In this document: piece after piece, positions 35,954 through 43,223 of the stretch
Layout: every line of letters starts with the position of its first letter
Position numbering within the stretch: position 1 is the stretch's first letter
Notes under the pieces: generated by a model
Seen by the model: only the letters and a program-made list of their open reading frames with translations
What the model was told of the DNA's origin: nothing
Database searches by the model: none
Made by a program: the position numbers and the translations under genes
DNA from: Anaerostipes rhamnosivorans
GTDB taxonomy: Bacteria > Bacillota > Clostridia > Lachnospirales > Lachnospiraceae
Direction: 5' to 3'
NCBI RefSeq assembly: GCF_005280655.1
Contig: NZ_CP040058.1
Span: forward strand, 1,464,001-1,528,000
Length of the DNA: 64,000 bases

Positions 35954-36127
35954 TTGAAACAAGCAAAGAAGCTGACAAGGAAACAGAAAGAGATTGTTTC
36001 GGAACATCGGTTAAATCCGGGAAACTGGATGGCCTTAGAGGATTCTAAGGACTGTTTAATTATTTGGCATAAGAAAACAGGAACGGTAAAGAAAATAAGA
36101 AAGGAGGATGTATGGAACACTTTTTAA
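35954..36127 (+). CDS. DUF6906-like small protein
   Basis: 57 residues. KKLTRKQKEIVSEHRLNPGNWMALEDSKDCLIIWHKKTGTVKKI matches the pattern of a small family found in Clostridia phages and ICEs. TTG start, GGAGGTG 9 bases upstream. Overlaps the next gene by 16 bp. Function unknown. Confidence 0.7.
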   Translation: MKQAKKLTRKQKEIVSEHRLNPGNWMALEDSKDCLIIWHKKTGTVKKIRKEDVWNTF

Positions 36128-36387
36128 TAGAGTTGTTAAAGGGAATTCGTTTTATTGTACAGATCTTTAGTCGTTTGTTTCAACGTGTCATGAATTGTTT
36201 TTCTTTTGCTGTTTTGTTTTGTGTTGTTTGTCAAAATGGATGGCTTCCATGGCTTGTAAAAGGGAATGTTTCAGCAGAAGATTTTCAAAACTTTTTTGCT
36301 AGTGTTTTGGTCATATACTCAGTAATTTATGTTGTAAAGCTCCCGTTTTTTTTAATTCGATTGGGTGAAGGAGGTTTAGACAATTAA
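36112..36387 (+). CDS. Membrane protein, unknown
   Basis: 91 residues with two to three hydrophobic segments (about 8-45 and 62-82). AAGGAGG before the ATG. Its stop codon lies within the start of the XRE gene that follows. Confidence 0.68.
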   Translation: MEHFLIELLKGIRFIVQIFSRLFQRVMNCFSFAVLFCVVCQNGWLPWLVKGNVSAEDFQNFFASVLVIYSVIYVVKLPFFLIRLGEGGLDN

Positions 36388-36838
36388 AAAGGAATATCGT
36401 AAAAATATAGCCAGAAATATAAAAGAATATCGGCAACGAGAAGGAATGAATCAAAAAGAATTTGCGAAAACCATAGAAATGAATTATCAAAACTATTCTC
36501 AAATGGAGCGCGGTTTATATTTTCCATCATTAAATAGGCTAATGGATATTTGTAAAACATTACAGATTACACCGAATGACTTATTATTAGAACAGATGGA
36601 TAATGAGAGTAAAGAAATGACATTAGGTGATGTTTTTGTAGGTAATACGAGAGAAAGGAGACATTCTATGAGATATGATGTAAGGCCTGTTGTTTGTGAT
36701 TATGGAGTGTTTGAAGATGGACGATTAATATTGATTTGTAACTGTAGTAAAAACGCATTGCTGATTCAAAAAATTTTACAAACGGATTGTGAAAGAGAAG
36801 TATATGTAGAAGAAAATAAAAAAGGAGAAGAAAAATGA
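36383..36838 (+). CDS. XRE-family regulator with probable ATT start
   Basis: 151 residues if translation starts at ATT 36383, 9 bp after GGAGG. The N-terminal helix-turn-helix (RKNIARNIKEYRQREGMN, QKEFAKTIEMNYQNYSQMERG) is complete only with this start; the first ATG (36446) would cut helix 1. There is no in-frame ATG, GTG or TTG between the upstream stop (36377) and 36446. The C-terminal part (SMRYDVRPVVCDYGVFEDGRLILIC) is a separate small domain. Overlaps the next gene by 4 bp. It probably controls the pilus region. Confidence 0.75.
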   Translation: MKKEYRKNIARNIKEYRQREGMNQKEFAKTIEMNYQNYSQMERGLYFPSLNRLMDICKTLQITPNDLLLEQMDNESKEMTLGDVFVGNTRERRHSMRYDVRPVVCDYGVFEDGRLILICNCSKNALLIQKILQTDCEREVYVEENKKGEEK

Positions 36839-37116
36839 AGAAAAGAATGATGATGTTGGTTATGGTATGCATGATGATGTTTGGAAGCGTATCTGTGATG
36901 GCGGCTCCGAAAAAGGTGACAGCAGAAAAACAGAATGTAGTGGAATGGGTAAAAGAAGCGGCTGATTTTTCAAAAGACACTGCAAAGGAACGTCATGTCC
37001 GGTATATGGGAATTGGAGCGATGGTATTTTCAGCACTTGGAGTTTTTGTTCTTGTTCCTCTTGCAAAGCGTCATGTTGCAAAAGGTGTCGGAGGGGAAGA
37101 AGAAGACGAAGAATAG
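36835..37116 (+). CDS. Small secreted/membrane protein before the pilus ATPase
   Basis: 93 residues. Met-rich signal peptide (MLVMVCMMMFGSVSVMAA, cut after about residue 24), a short outside segment, one membrane helix (MGIGAMVFSALGVFVLVPLA) and an acidic end. Overlaps the XRE gene by 4 bp and precedes the ATPase by 12 bp. Possibly a pilus assembly accessory; no family recognised. Confidence 0.7.
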   Translation: MKKRMMMLVMVCMMMFGSVSVMAAPKKVTAEKQNVVEWVKEAADFSKDTAKERHVRYMGIGAMVFSALGVFVLVPLAKRHVAKGVGGEEEDEE

Positions 37117-37128
37117 GAGAGCAAAAAA

Positions 37129-38208
37129 ATGAGTGAAAAACAATTAGCAGGGTTAAGGCCGGAACAGTTTGGCCCATTGCTTCCCTTTGTAGAGAATGAC
37201 CAGATTACAGACATCAACTGGGCCAATGGTCAGTTGATCGTTGACGATGTGAAAAAAGGTCGTTATCTGGTGGAAAACGTTCATTTGACGGATGAATTTT
37301 TGAATCAGTTTTCCAGCCATGTTGGAAACATTCCATCTGTCAATGCAAACCTGACTTCTGTGAATCCTGTCGTGGAAGCGGAAGGGAATGGGTTAAGAAT
37401 AGAAATTGTCCATGAATCTGCGGCAGTCAATGGAAAGACTATCTCGATTCGGAAGTCTCTTCCGTATGCGAAACTTACGGATGAATCTATAATCAAAGAC
37501 GGTTACTGTACAAAGGAAATACAGTATTTTTTAAAAAGTATGGTTTTGGCACAGGTAAACATAGCGATTGCAGGACTTGTGGGAGCTGGAAAAACAGAGT
37601 TGTTAAAGTATTTGACTTTAACGATTCCGGCGATGACCAGAGTGGTCACGATTGAGGATAACTTGGAAGTACATTATTCCAAACTGAATCCGGGGAAAGA
37701 TTGTGTGGAATTAAAAGTAAATCCTTCCTTTGGTTATGTAGATGCACTTGTGACTTGTTTAAGACTTCGGACAGACTGGATTCTTCTTTCGGAAGCCCGG
37801 AGTACGGAAGCAAAGTATCTGATTGAAAATATTTCTACGGGAAACAACTGCATCACGACGCTTCATGCGGATGATGCTAGAAAAATCCCGGTCCGGCTCC
37901 GAAACATGATGGATGATCCAATCATTGGGGAGAAGATGGAAAGTGATACTTATAGCTATTTGAATCTTGGTATTTATGTTCGGCGTAAAATGTTGGCAGA
38001 TGGTCGTATTATTCGCCGAATCGAACAGATTGTTTGTTTTGGAAAAAACCAGGAAGATCGCAATGTGTGTCAGTTGATCGTTAACGATGGAAAGTTGATT
38101 TCCAGAGACTTGACAGAGGAAATTGAAAAGAAATTGAAACGGGTAGGGATTCAGAATCCATTTAAAAATCCTTATCCACAGATGGAAGAATTTATGAGAA
38201 AGGAGTAG
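37129..38208 (+). CDS. CpaF/TadA-like secretion ATPase
   Basis: 359 residues. Hexameric ATPase of the type II/type IV pilus superfamily. N-terminal domain (about 1-130) with VVEAEGNGLRIEIVHESAAVNGKTISIRKS (Tad/CpaF pattern), Walker A GLVGAGKTELLKYL (about 148), Asp box TIEDNLEVH, the Walker B-like ILLSEARSTEAKYL in place of the usual VGEVRGxEA, and His box ITTLHADDA. It directly precedes the inner-membrane platform gene (2-bp gap). In an ICE that already has VirB4 and FtsK-like motors, this third ATPase points to a separate pilus. Confidence 0.9.
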   Translation: MSEKQLAGLRPEQFGPLLPFVENDQITDINWANGQLIVDDVKKGRYLVENVHLTDEFLNQFSSHVGNIPSVNANLTSVNPVVEAEGNGLRIEIVHESAAVNGKTISIRKSLPYAKLTDESIIKDGYCTKEIQYFLKSMVLAQVNIAIAGLVGAGKTELLKYLTLTIPAMTRVVTIEDNLEVHYSKLNPGKDCVELKVNPSFGYVDALVTCLRLRTDWILLSEARSTEAKYLIENISTGNNCITTLHADDARKIPVRLRNMMDDPIIGEKMESDTYSYLNLGIYVRRKMLADGRIIRRIEQIVCFGKNQEDRNVCQLIVNDGKLISRDLTEEIEKKLKRVGIQNPFKNPYPQMEEFMRKE

Positions 38209-38210
38209 AT

Positions 38211-39734
38211 ATGGGAAAAAAGAAAGGAAAGAAAAAGAAGAAAAAAATCAGTACCTTGCAACTGCTTAATTTTAAAAATCTTCAGACGGAGATTTATGGA
38301 TATGGTTATGAGTATACGTTTACAAAGTATGTCAGCAACCTGTTTTTGTATCTGTTTGCAGTTTTCTGTTTTGGAAAACTGTATCAGTTGGAAATTAAAT
38401 ATATCCTGATTTTGTGTGCAATTTTCTTTTTGCTTCTGCCACGGGTGTTTTTATCTGAGTTCAAACGCCTGCATGAGCAGAAGCGGTTTGATGATACTGT
38501 AAAATATATGCGCCAGCTAATCAACTGTTACGATCGGGAGCCGCACAAGATTCTGCCGGCGTTAAAGGAAACGAGAAAGGTTTTTCAGGAAGAAGAGCCG
38601 ATGTATGAATGTATTACAAAAGCAATTCAACTGATCGAGACAAATGTCGATGATCCTGACATGTATCAACATGCTTTTAAGATCATAGAAAAAGAATACC
38701 ACTGTGATGAAATCAGGCGGCTTCACTCTTATCTAATCCGGGTGGAAGAAGAAGGTGGAAACTTCCATCAAATGCTTCATATTCTTTTGAATGATACGAT
38801 CCGATGGCAACAGCGGGTTTATAAATTTCAGAAGGATAAACAATGGCAGAGAGTCCTTGCCGTTGTCATGATTTTTGTTTGCATGATTTTAGGCTTGGCA
38901 ATGTCTATCATGTTCATGCAGTTAAGGGATCAGATCAATATTTTTAAGGAATTGTCTTACCAGATATCACAGGCTCTTTTCCTTGGATGTTATATGTTTA
39001 TCTTTGCAAAAGTACAACGATCCACAGATTATTCCTGGCTTACAGTCGCAACCAAGGGAAATACAGAACAGATCAGCCGGGATTGGGAACTTGTTCGTCA
39101 TATGGATAAGAAAAAGGAACGAAAACAGGCAATGTTGAAAACGTTGATTTCGGTTCCTTTTTTTCTTGCAGGCATTTTTCTAAAAAATGTTTACTTAGGG
39201 ATTGCTGGCGTAGGAATTGTTTATTTTATGCTGACCAGTCCAGCAAGAAAGTTAAATAATGCAAAAAAACGGTTGAGAAAACTTGTGGAAATGAAATTCC
39301 CGGTGTGGCTGACCAATGTGATTTTATCTTTGCAGGGAAAAAACCTGTACTTATCCATTAAAGAGTCTTTAAACAAATGTCCGTTTGTTTTAAAAGACGA
39401 AGTAAAAAAGATGCTTTCTGAAATGGAAGAGCATCCAAAATCCAGTCTTCCGTTTGACCATTTCGCCAATGAGGTGACAACACCGGAGATTCAAACAGCG
39501 ATGGGAAATCTCTATAGCATTGGTGACAGCGGGGAAAATTCTGACCAGCTGGCAATCTTGATTGAAAACAATAATCAGTTGGTTGACCGGGCGGAAAACT
39601 TGAAAAATGAAAACAAGGTAGCGCTTTTTGGCTCTAATATGTATATCCCGTCGTTTGTTATGGTCATGCAGATCGGCACGATCATGATTATTTTGTGTAT
39701 GGGATTTTTAAAGATGATGTTAAAAGCAGTATAG
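38211..39734 (+). CDS. TadB/TadC-like pilus platform protein (type II secretion F family)
   Basis: 507 residues. Basic start, membrane segments near 42-80, 210-260, 305-340 and 480-503, and two cytoplasmic helical parts: RFDDTVKYMRQLINCYDREPHKILPALKET (TadB-like first half) and MKFPVWLTNVILSLQGKNLYLSIKESL...NLYSIGDSGENSDQLAILIENN (TadC-like second half). Tad loci normally have two ~300-residue proteins; here one longer protein may serve both. Follows the ATPase by 2 bp. Confidence 0.82.
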   Translation: MGKKKGKKKKKKISTLQLLNFKNLQTEIYGYGYEYTFTKYVSNLFLYLFAVFCFGKLYQLEIKYILILCAIFFLLLPRVFLSEFKRLHEQKRFDDTVKYMRQLINCYDREPHKILPALKETRKVFQEEEPMYECITKAIQLIETNVDDPDMYQHAFKIIEKEYHCDEIRRLHSYLIRVEEEGGNFHQMLHILLNDTIRWQQRVYKFQKDKQWQRVLAVVMIFVCMILGLAMSIMFMQLRDQINIFKELSYQISQALFLGCYMFIFAKVQRSTDYSWLTVATKGNTEQISRDWELVRHMDKKKERKQAMLKTLISVPFFLAGIFLKNVYLGIAGVGIVYFMLTSPARKLNNAKKRLRKLVEMKFPVWLTNVILSLQGKNLYLSIKESLNKCPFVLKDEVKKMLSEMEEHPKSSLPFDHFANEVTTPEIQTAMGNLYSIGDSGENSDQLAILIENNNQLVDRAENLKNENKVALFGSNMYIPSFVMVMQIGTIMIILCMGFLKMMLKAV

Positions 39735-39747
39735 GCAGGTGATAGAA

Positions 39748-39852
39748 GTGAAATTAGACCGGATCATACAGGAACTAGCGGAAAATGGGATTGGAATTGT
39801 TTTTGGAGCAATTCTGATCGGGGTTTTTAAAGTACTTTGTGACTCACTATAG
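39748..39852 (+). CDS. 34-residue pilin-like peptide
   Basis: GTG start after GGTGATAGAA. It reads LAENGIGIVFGAILIGVFKVL, which follows the same AE-N/S-G-hydrophobic-G-LIG pattern as the four tandem 52-residue genes (VAESGVSVFAGVFLIG). Very probably a minor member of the same pilin-like family. It lies directly after the platform gene. Confidence 0.65.
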   Translation: MKLDRIIQELAENGIGIVFGAILIGVFKVLCDSL

Positions 39853-39865
39853 GGAGGTGTTTTAT

Positions 39866-40066
39866 GTGACGCAGAAAGAGATTATGGAGCGATCTAATGA
39901 AGAAATAACGATAGATGAATTGCAGGAAATGGAAGAGTATTGTGTGGATCTTTGCCGGACAGATTGTTTAGGAAGCAGTGGTTCTCACAGAGGGTGTACT
40001 TGGTATTCTCTTAGTTTTTTGAATGGAGAACAGGTGGATGTTTTTGTGAGAGGAAAATATGAATAA
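39866..40066 (+). CDS. Small cysteine-rich soluble protein
   Basis: 66 residues. Acidic N-terminus, then CVDLCRTDCLGSSGSHRGC with four Cys and one His in 19 residues. GTG start with GGGAGG 9 bases upstream; an earlier in-frame GTG (39839) overlaps the preceding gene. May bind metal or act as a small regulator in the pilus operon. No family recognised. Confidence 0.62.
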   Translation: MTQKEIMERSNEEITIDELQEMEEYCVDLCRTDCLGSSGSHRGCTWYSLSFLNGEQVDVFVRGKYE

Positions 40067-40080
40067 AAAGGAGATTAAAA

Positions 40081-40221
40081 ATGGAAGATGAAGAGATCAG
40101 TGAGGTAGGCTCTATGGGGCTTAACGTTTTTGTGACAATCTTGTTTGTTGCCTTTTTTTCAGGGGCAATCCTCTTTTTGAAACACTCAGGGCTGGACTTT
40201 TTAAAAGCCCTGTGTGGGTAA
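40081..40221 (+). CDS. 46-residue membrane peptide of the pilus region
   Basis: Acidic start (MEDEEISEVGSMGLN), one membrane helix (VFVTILFVAFFSGAILFL), short tail. Followed after 9 bp by another pilin-like gene. The layout (short N-terminus with Gly before a long helix) suits a minor pilin or assembly peptide. Confidence 0.58.
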   Translation: MEDEEISEVGSMGLNVFVTILFVAFFSGAILFLKHSGLDFLKALCG

Positions 40222-40230
40222 GGAGGGCGT

Positions 40231-40707
40231 ATGAAACAAGTCATAAAGCTGGTAAAACAAGCGACGGTGGAACTTGTGGTTGCGGGGATCATTCTTGCCG
40301 CATTTTGGGGCATTTTTATGTATCAACTGTCAGACCAGAGTAAGATAAATGATACTGTGAAGTCAAAAAGTAATCAAGAACTGCTGGAAAGAGGGTTTCC
40401 GGCTATTACAGCAAAGAAAACAGTAAAACTGGAAGTAAAAAAAGAGGATATCGTGGATGCCCGTACTTTTGCTAAGGCAGAGGATCAAGAAGACGGCGAT
40501 TTGACGGGTCAAATCAAAACCTATCTTGTAACGGTAGAGGATGGCAAAGAAAAAAAGACGCTGTATGAAGGAAGCAATTTAAATACGGGATCTTCTGTTA
40601 AAGAGTATTCCATTCTCTATGTTGTAAAAAATTCAAGGGGATTAAAAGATTCCAAACGTCTAAAACTGTTACTTATCAATATGGATGGGATATCCTCAGA
40701 AAGGTAG
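40231..40707 (+). CDS. Minor-pilin-like protein with Ig-like outside domain
   Basis: 158 residues. Short basic N-terminus, ATVELVVAGIILAAFWGIFMY as a TadE-like helix (Glu at the start of the helix, as in type IV pilin-like proteins), then an outside domain with VKKEDIVDARTFAKAEDQEDGDLTGQI...YEGSNLNTGSSVKEYSILYVVKNSRG, the pattern of bacterial Ig-like (DUF5011-type) domains. AAGGAGG ribosome site. Candidate minor pilin or tip subunit. Confidence 0.7.
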   Translation: MKQVIKLVKQATVELVVAGIILAAFWGIFMYQLSDQSKINDTVKSKSNQELLERGFPAITAKKTVKLEVKKEDIVDARTFAKAEDQEDGDLTGQIKTYLVTVEDGKEKKTLYEGSNLNTGSSVKEYSILYVVKNSRGLKDSKRLKLLLINMDGISSER

Positions 40708-40719
40708 AAAGGAGGAATT

Positions 40720-41049
40720 ATGAAGCAGATTATGTCACAGGTTACAACCGTATTGTTTTTAGTGTTTGTTGCTTTTTTCTTCCTTTCCATCCTGCTTACC
40801 GGGGCAACCGTCAGTGAAGCGCAGAAGTTTCAAACGGAAGCAGTGGAAGAGATGCAGGCCAGCCATTTTTCATCAGAAGTTATAGATGAATGGCTTTTGA
40901 AAGCAAGAGAAAAAGAGTATACCTTAACCGTTACAAGTGACGGTTTTTACGAAGACCGTCCTTGTTATCGGCTGGAATTAAAATATCCAATCCAGATTTT
41001 CTTTTTCCGGTATCAGACGAAAAATGAGTTGGAAGCTTATGCGCTCTAA
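40720..41049 (+). CDS. Pseudopilin-like membrane protein
   Basis: 109 residues. N-terminal helix (VTTVLFLVFVAFFFLSILLTGATVSEAQKFQTEAVEEM) that runs on into an amphipathic helix, then a small beta-rich domain. The shape is that of TadE/pseudopilin or DUF4320-type proteins. Paralogous to the next gene (A-x-KFQ-A--M, then ADF/SHF-S---I). Confidence 0.68.
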   Translation: MKQIMSQVTTVLFLVFVAFFFLSILLTGATVSEAQKFQTEAVEEMQASHFSSEVIDEWLLKAREKEYTLTVTSDGFYEDRPCYRLELKYPIQIFFFRYQTKNELEAYAL

Positions 41050-41061
41050 AGGAGGGATAGA

Positions 41062-41400
41062 ATGGACAATTTGCCAAAGGCCATCATTGTTTTTATGGGA
41101 ACGATTCTGTTTGGCCTGTTTTTGGTTTCTTACAGCAATACACAAGTATCGGTAAACAATGCAAAGAAATTTCAAGCGGCGATGTCCCAAAAGATGAAAG
41201 CCGCTGATTTTTCAGATTACATCATACAAGAGTGTAAAGAAGAAACAAGGGAAGCTGGATATGAAGCATTGGAAGTAACAAAAGAAAGTGACGACTTGTT
41301 CGTTGTTACTCTAAAGTATCAGGTCAAAAATACGTTATTTTCCGCTGACAAAACATATGAGCGAAAAAGCTATGTTAGATTGGCACAATCAAGTGAGTAG
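41062..41400 (+). CDS. Pseudopilin-like membrane protein (paralogue)
   Basis: 112 residues. Same architecture as the gene before it: helix (IIVFMGTILFGLFLVSY), NNAKKFQAAMSQKMKAADFSDYII, then a beta-rich domain ending VTLKYQVKNTLFSADKTYER. The pair probably builds a heterocomplex below or at the tip of the pilus; inference from Tad systems. Confidence 0.68.
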   Translation: MDNLPKAIIVFMGTILFGLFLVSYSNTQVSVNNAKKFQAAMSQKMKAADFSDYIIQECKEETREAGYEALEVTKESDDLFVVTLKYQVKNTLFSADKTYERKSYVRLAQSSE

Positions 41401-41416
41401 AAGAAGGAGGTAAGCT

Positions 41417-41542
41417 ATGGAAAAAATGTCTATGACTTCAATAACATCGTTGATTTTAAAAGAATGTGAAAAGGGTCACATTCTTTTATTTGATTCAAAA
41501 TCAGATTATAGAAAAGGGTCTGTAAATCAGGAGGTGCTATGA
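41417..41542 (+). CDS. 41-residue peptide coupled to an XRE gene
   Basis: MEKMSMTSITSLILKECEKG...SDYRKGSVNQEVL. AAGGAGG 7 bases upstream; its TGA overlaps the ATG of the next gene (ATGA). No family recognised. Confidence 0.55.
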   Translation: MEKMSMTSITSLILKECEKGHILLFDSKSDYRKGSVNQEVL

Positions 41543-41931
41543 TACTGGATCGTGAAGAAATAGGGAGAAGAATTTATAAGATCAGGAAAGAGAATGGTTA
41601 TACGTTAGAGGAATTTGGACAGATAATAGGAGGTGTTACAAAAGCGTCTGCTTTTGCTTGGGAACATGGTATTCATCTGACAAAAGAAGAACGATTAGAG
41701 AAGATCGCTGATCTTGGAGGGATTTCTCTTTCTGAATTACTTTTTGGTCACCCGGAGAGTTGTTTTAAAAAGAAGTGCTTTGATGTAGAACACTATGGAA
41801 CACTTATAGATGATTATGAGAAGGAATGTGCAGGAAAGTGGATTAGACAAAAAATTTACGTTTATGAAGAAAAAATGTATTTGGAAACATGGTATAACGG
41901 AGATCGAATTCAATTTGTAGAACTGTGGTAA
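41539..41931 (+). CDS. XRE-family regulator
   Basis: 130 residues. Helix-turn-helix at 1-68 (RRIYKIRKENGYTLEEFGQIIG, SAFAWEHGIHL), then a small acidic/aromatic C-terminal domain. Lies between the minor-pilin genes and the tandem pilin genes and ends at a terminator, so it may set the expression boundary between them. Confidence 0.82.
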   Translation: MILDREEIGRRIYKIRKENGYTLEEFGQIIGGVTKASAFAWEHGIHLTKEERLEKIADLGGISLSELLFGHPESCFKKKCFDVEHYGTLIDDYEKECAGKWIRQKIYVYEEKMYLETWYNGDRIQFVELW

Positions 41932-41946
41932 CCAGATGAAGGCTAA

Positions 41947-41976
41947 AGATTGTAAAAATATTTACAGTCTTTTTTT
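41947..41976 (+). terminator. Terminator after the XRE gene
   Basis: AGATTGTAAA / TTTACAGTCT stem (one G:T) followed by seven T. Separates the minor-pilin operon from the tandem pilin genes. Confidence 0.85.
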
Positions 41977-41998
41977 GTTACAGAAAACAGGAGGAATT

Positions 41999-42102
41999 AT
42001 GAGGATTCGTGCGCCGCCAAAAAAAAACACGACACCTGGAAGCATGTTTCACTTGCTGTAAGGTGCTGAAACACTAGGGGTTTGGGGAGCGTAACTCCCC
42101 AA
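41999..42102 (+). promoter_or_regulatory. Leader peptide plus GGGGAG hairpin, copy 2
   Basis: After ACAGGAGG a 20-codon frame (41999-42061) reads MRIRAPPKK...GSMFHLL. Then CACTAGGGGTTTGGGGAGCG with the hairpin TTGGGGAG (42082-42089)/CTCCCCAA (42095-42102), identical to copy 1 (22111-22210) over about 27 bases. It precedes the four tandem pilin-like genes. Confidence 0.72.
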
Positions 42103-42145
42103 GAAACAAAAACAATAGATTCATAAAGAAAAGGAGAAAAGAAGA

Positions 42146-42304
42146 ATGGAGAAAATCATAGGAGTAGTAGCAGAAAGTGGAGTAGCAGTATTTGCTGGAG
42201 TGTTTCTTATTGGAGCAGTGACAGCAGTCTTGGGACCAGCGGTTCAGACAGCATTACAGACAATGATCACAACAATTACAAACAAAGCAGTATCAGTATC
42301 GTAA
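42146..42304 (+). CDS. Pilin-like 52-residue protein, copy 1
   Basis: MEKIIGVVAESGVAVFAGVF then LIGAVTAVLGPAVQTALQTM and a Thr/Ser-rich end. A short hydrophilic start with Glu at position 9-10 before a long hydrophobic helix resembles Flp-type pilins; it has no separate leader and no classical prepilin peptidase site. AAAGGAG before the ATG. First of four tandem genes with exact 179-bp spacing. The 5' half differs from copies 2-4; the 3' half equals copies 2 and 3. Confidence 0.8.
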   Translation: MEKIIGVVAESGVAVFAGVFLIGAVTAVLGPAVQTALQTMITTITNKAVSVS

Positions 42305-42324
42305 AGAAAAGGAGATAGAAAAAC

Positions 42325-42483
42325 ATGGAAAAAATAATTGGGATTGTAGCAGAGAGTGGAGTATCCGTATTCGCCGGGGTATTTTTAATCGGAGCAGTGA
42401 CAGCAGTCTTGGGGCCAGCAGTACAAACGGCCTTACAGACAATGATCACAACAATTACAAACAAAGCAGTATCAGTATCGTAA
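42325..42483 (+). CDS. Pilin-like 52-residue protein, copy 2
   Basis: Protein identical to copy 3. Compared with copy 1, GVVAESGVAV is GIVAESGVSV. AAAGGAGATAGAAAAAC precedes the ATG. Its 5' half is like copy 4 and its 3' half like copy 1, so it is a hybrid. Confidence 0.8.
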   Translation: MEKIIGIVAESGVSVFAGVFLIGAVTAVLGPAVQTALQTMITTITNKAVSVS

Positions 42484-42503
42484 AGAAAAGGAGATAGAAA
42501 AAC

Positions 42504-42662
42504 ATGGAAAAAATAATTGGGATTGTAGCAGAGAGTGGAGTATCCGTATTCGCCGGGGTATTTTTAATCGGAGCAGTAACAGCAGTCTTGGGGCCAGCAG
42601 TACAAACGGCCTTACAGACAATGATCACAACAATTACAAACAAAGCAGTATCAGTATCGTAA
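42504..42662 (+). CDS. Pilin-like 52-residue protein, copy 3
   Basis: Differs from copy 2 by one silent base (GTG/GTA in the AVTAV segment). Same ribosome site and spacing. The near identity over the whole 179-bp unit shows very recent duplication. Confidence 0.8.
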   Translation: MEKIIGIVAESGVSVFAGVFLIGAVTAVLGPAVQTALQTMITTITNKAVSVS

Positions 42663-42682
42663 AGAAAAGGAGATAGAAAAAC

Positions 42683-42841
42683 ATGGAAAAAATAATTGGG
42701 ATTGTAGCAGAGAGTGGAGTATCCGTATTCGCCGGGGTATTTTTAATCGGAGCAGTAACAGCAGTTCTTGGACCAGCAGTCCGGGACGCTTTAGACACGA
42801 TGATTACAACAATCGTACAGAAAGCAACAACAGCTTCATAG
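42683..42841 (+). CDS. Pilin-like 52-residue protein, copy 4
   Basis: N-terminal half equals copies 2-3; the C-terminal half diverges (GPAVRDALDTMITTIVQKATTAS). Followed after 12 bp by a minor-pilin-like gene. Probably one of the two ancestral genes of the array. Confidence 0.8.
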   Translation: MEKIIGIVAESGVSVFAGVFLIGAVTAVLGPAVRDALDTMITTIVQKATTAS

Positions 42842-42853
42842 AAAGGAGCGGCT

Positions 42854-43216
42854 ATGAAAAATGCAATCATTGGGTTGATCGTGGTTGTCCTTGGACTTCT
42901 TACCATCGTTGCATTTTCAAAAATGTCCAGTACCAGCACCAGAGACACGGAACTTAGTACTTGTGTCTCTGAGGCGGTGAAGAACACGATGGATGGAACT
43001 TCGGAATTTCATTCCGACGCAGAAATGGCGCAGGATTTTGAGCGCAATTTAAAAGCAGGAATGAACTCAAAAGGAAAAATAAAAATCATCTATTATGGTG
43101 TGGATTATCAGAAAGGGTTGTTAGATGTGGAGGTGGTACAGACCCATCAAATGGATGGGAAAACAAAAACGATGAAATGTCGCAAAACTTCTGTTTTGGA
43201 AGAAAAGGAACGGTGA
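42854..43216 (+). CDS. Pseudopilin-like protein after the pilin array
   Basis: 120 residues. N-terminal helix (AIIGLIVVVLGLLTIVAF), then STSTRDTELSTCVSEAVKNTMDG and a beta-rich domain (KIKIIYYGVDYQKGLLDVEVVQTH). The pattern resembles DUF4320/TadE-like ICE proteins and the pair at 40720-41400. AAAGGAG ribosome site. Followed after 7 bp by the large secreted protein. Confidence 0.72.
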   Translation: MKNAIIGLIVVVLGLLTIVAFSKMSSTSTRDTELSTCVSEAVKNTMDGTSEFHSDAEMAQDFERNLKAGMNSKGKIKIIYYGVDYQKGLLDVEVVQTHQMDGKTKTMKCRKTSVLEEKER

Positions 43217-43223
43217 TGTAAAG

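Larger units (their letters stand above)
42146..42841 (+). repeat. Tandem gene array, 4 units of 179 bp
   Basis: Starts at 42146, 42325, 42504 and 42683. Units include the coding part (159 bp) and the 20-bp ribosome-site spacer. The mosaic pattern (A, B/A hybrid, B/A hybrid, B) is that expected from unequal crossing-over. Confidence 0.9.

Noticed and set aside
42146..42841. 179-bp tandem repeats as a CRISPR-like array
   Set aside because: The repeats are complete coding units with ribosome sites; there are no short repeats with unique spacers and no cas genes.
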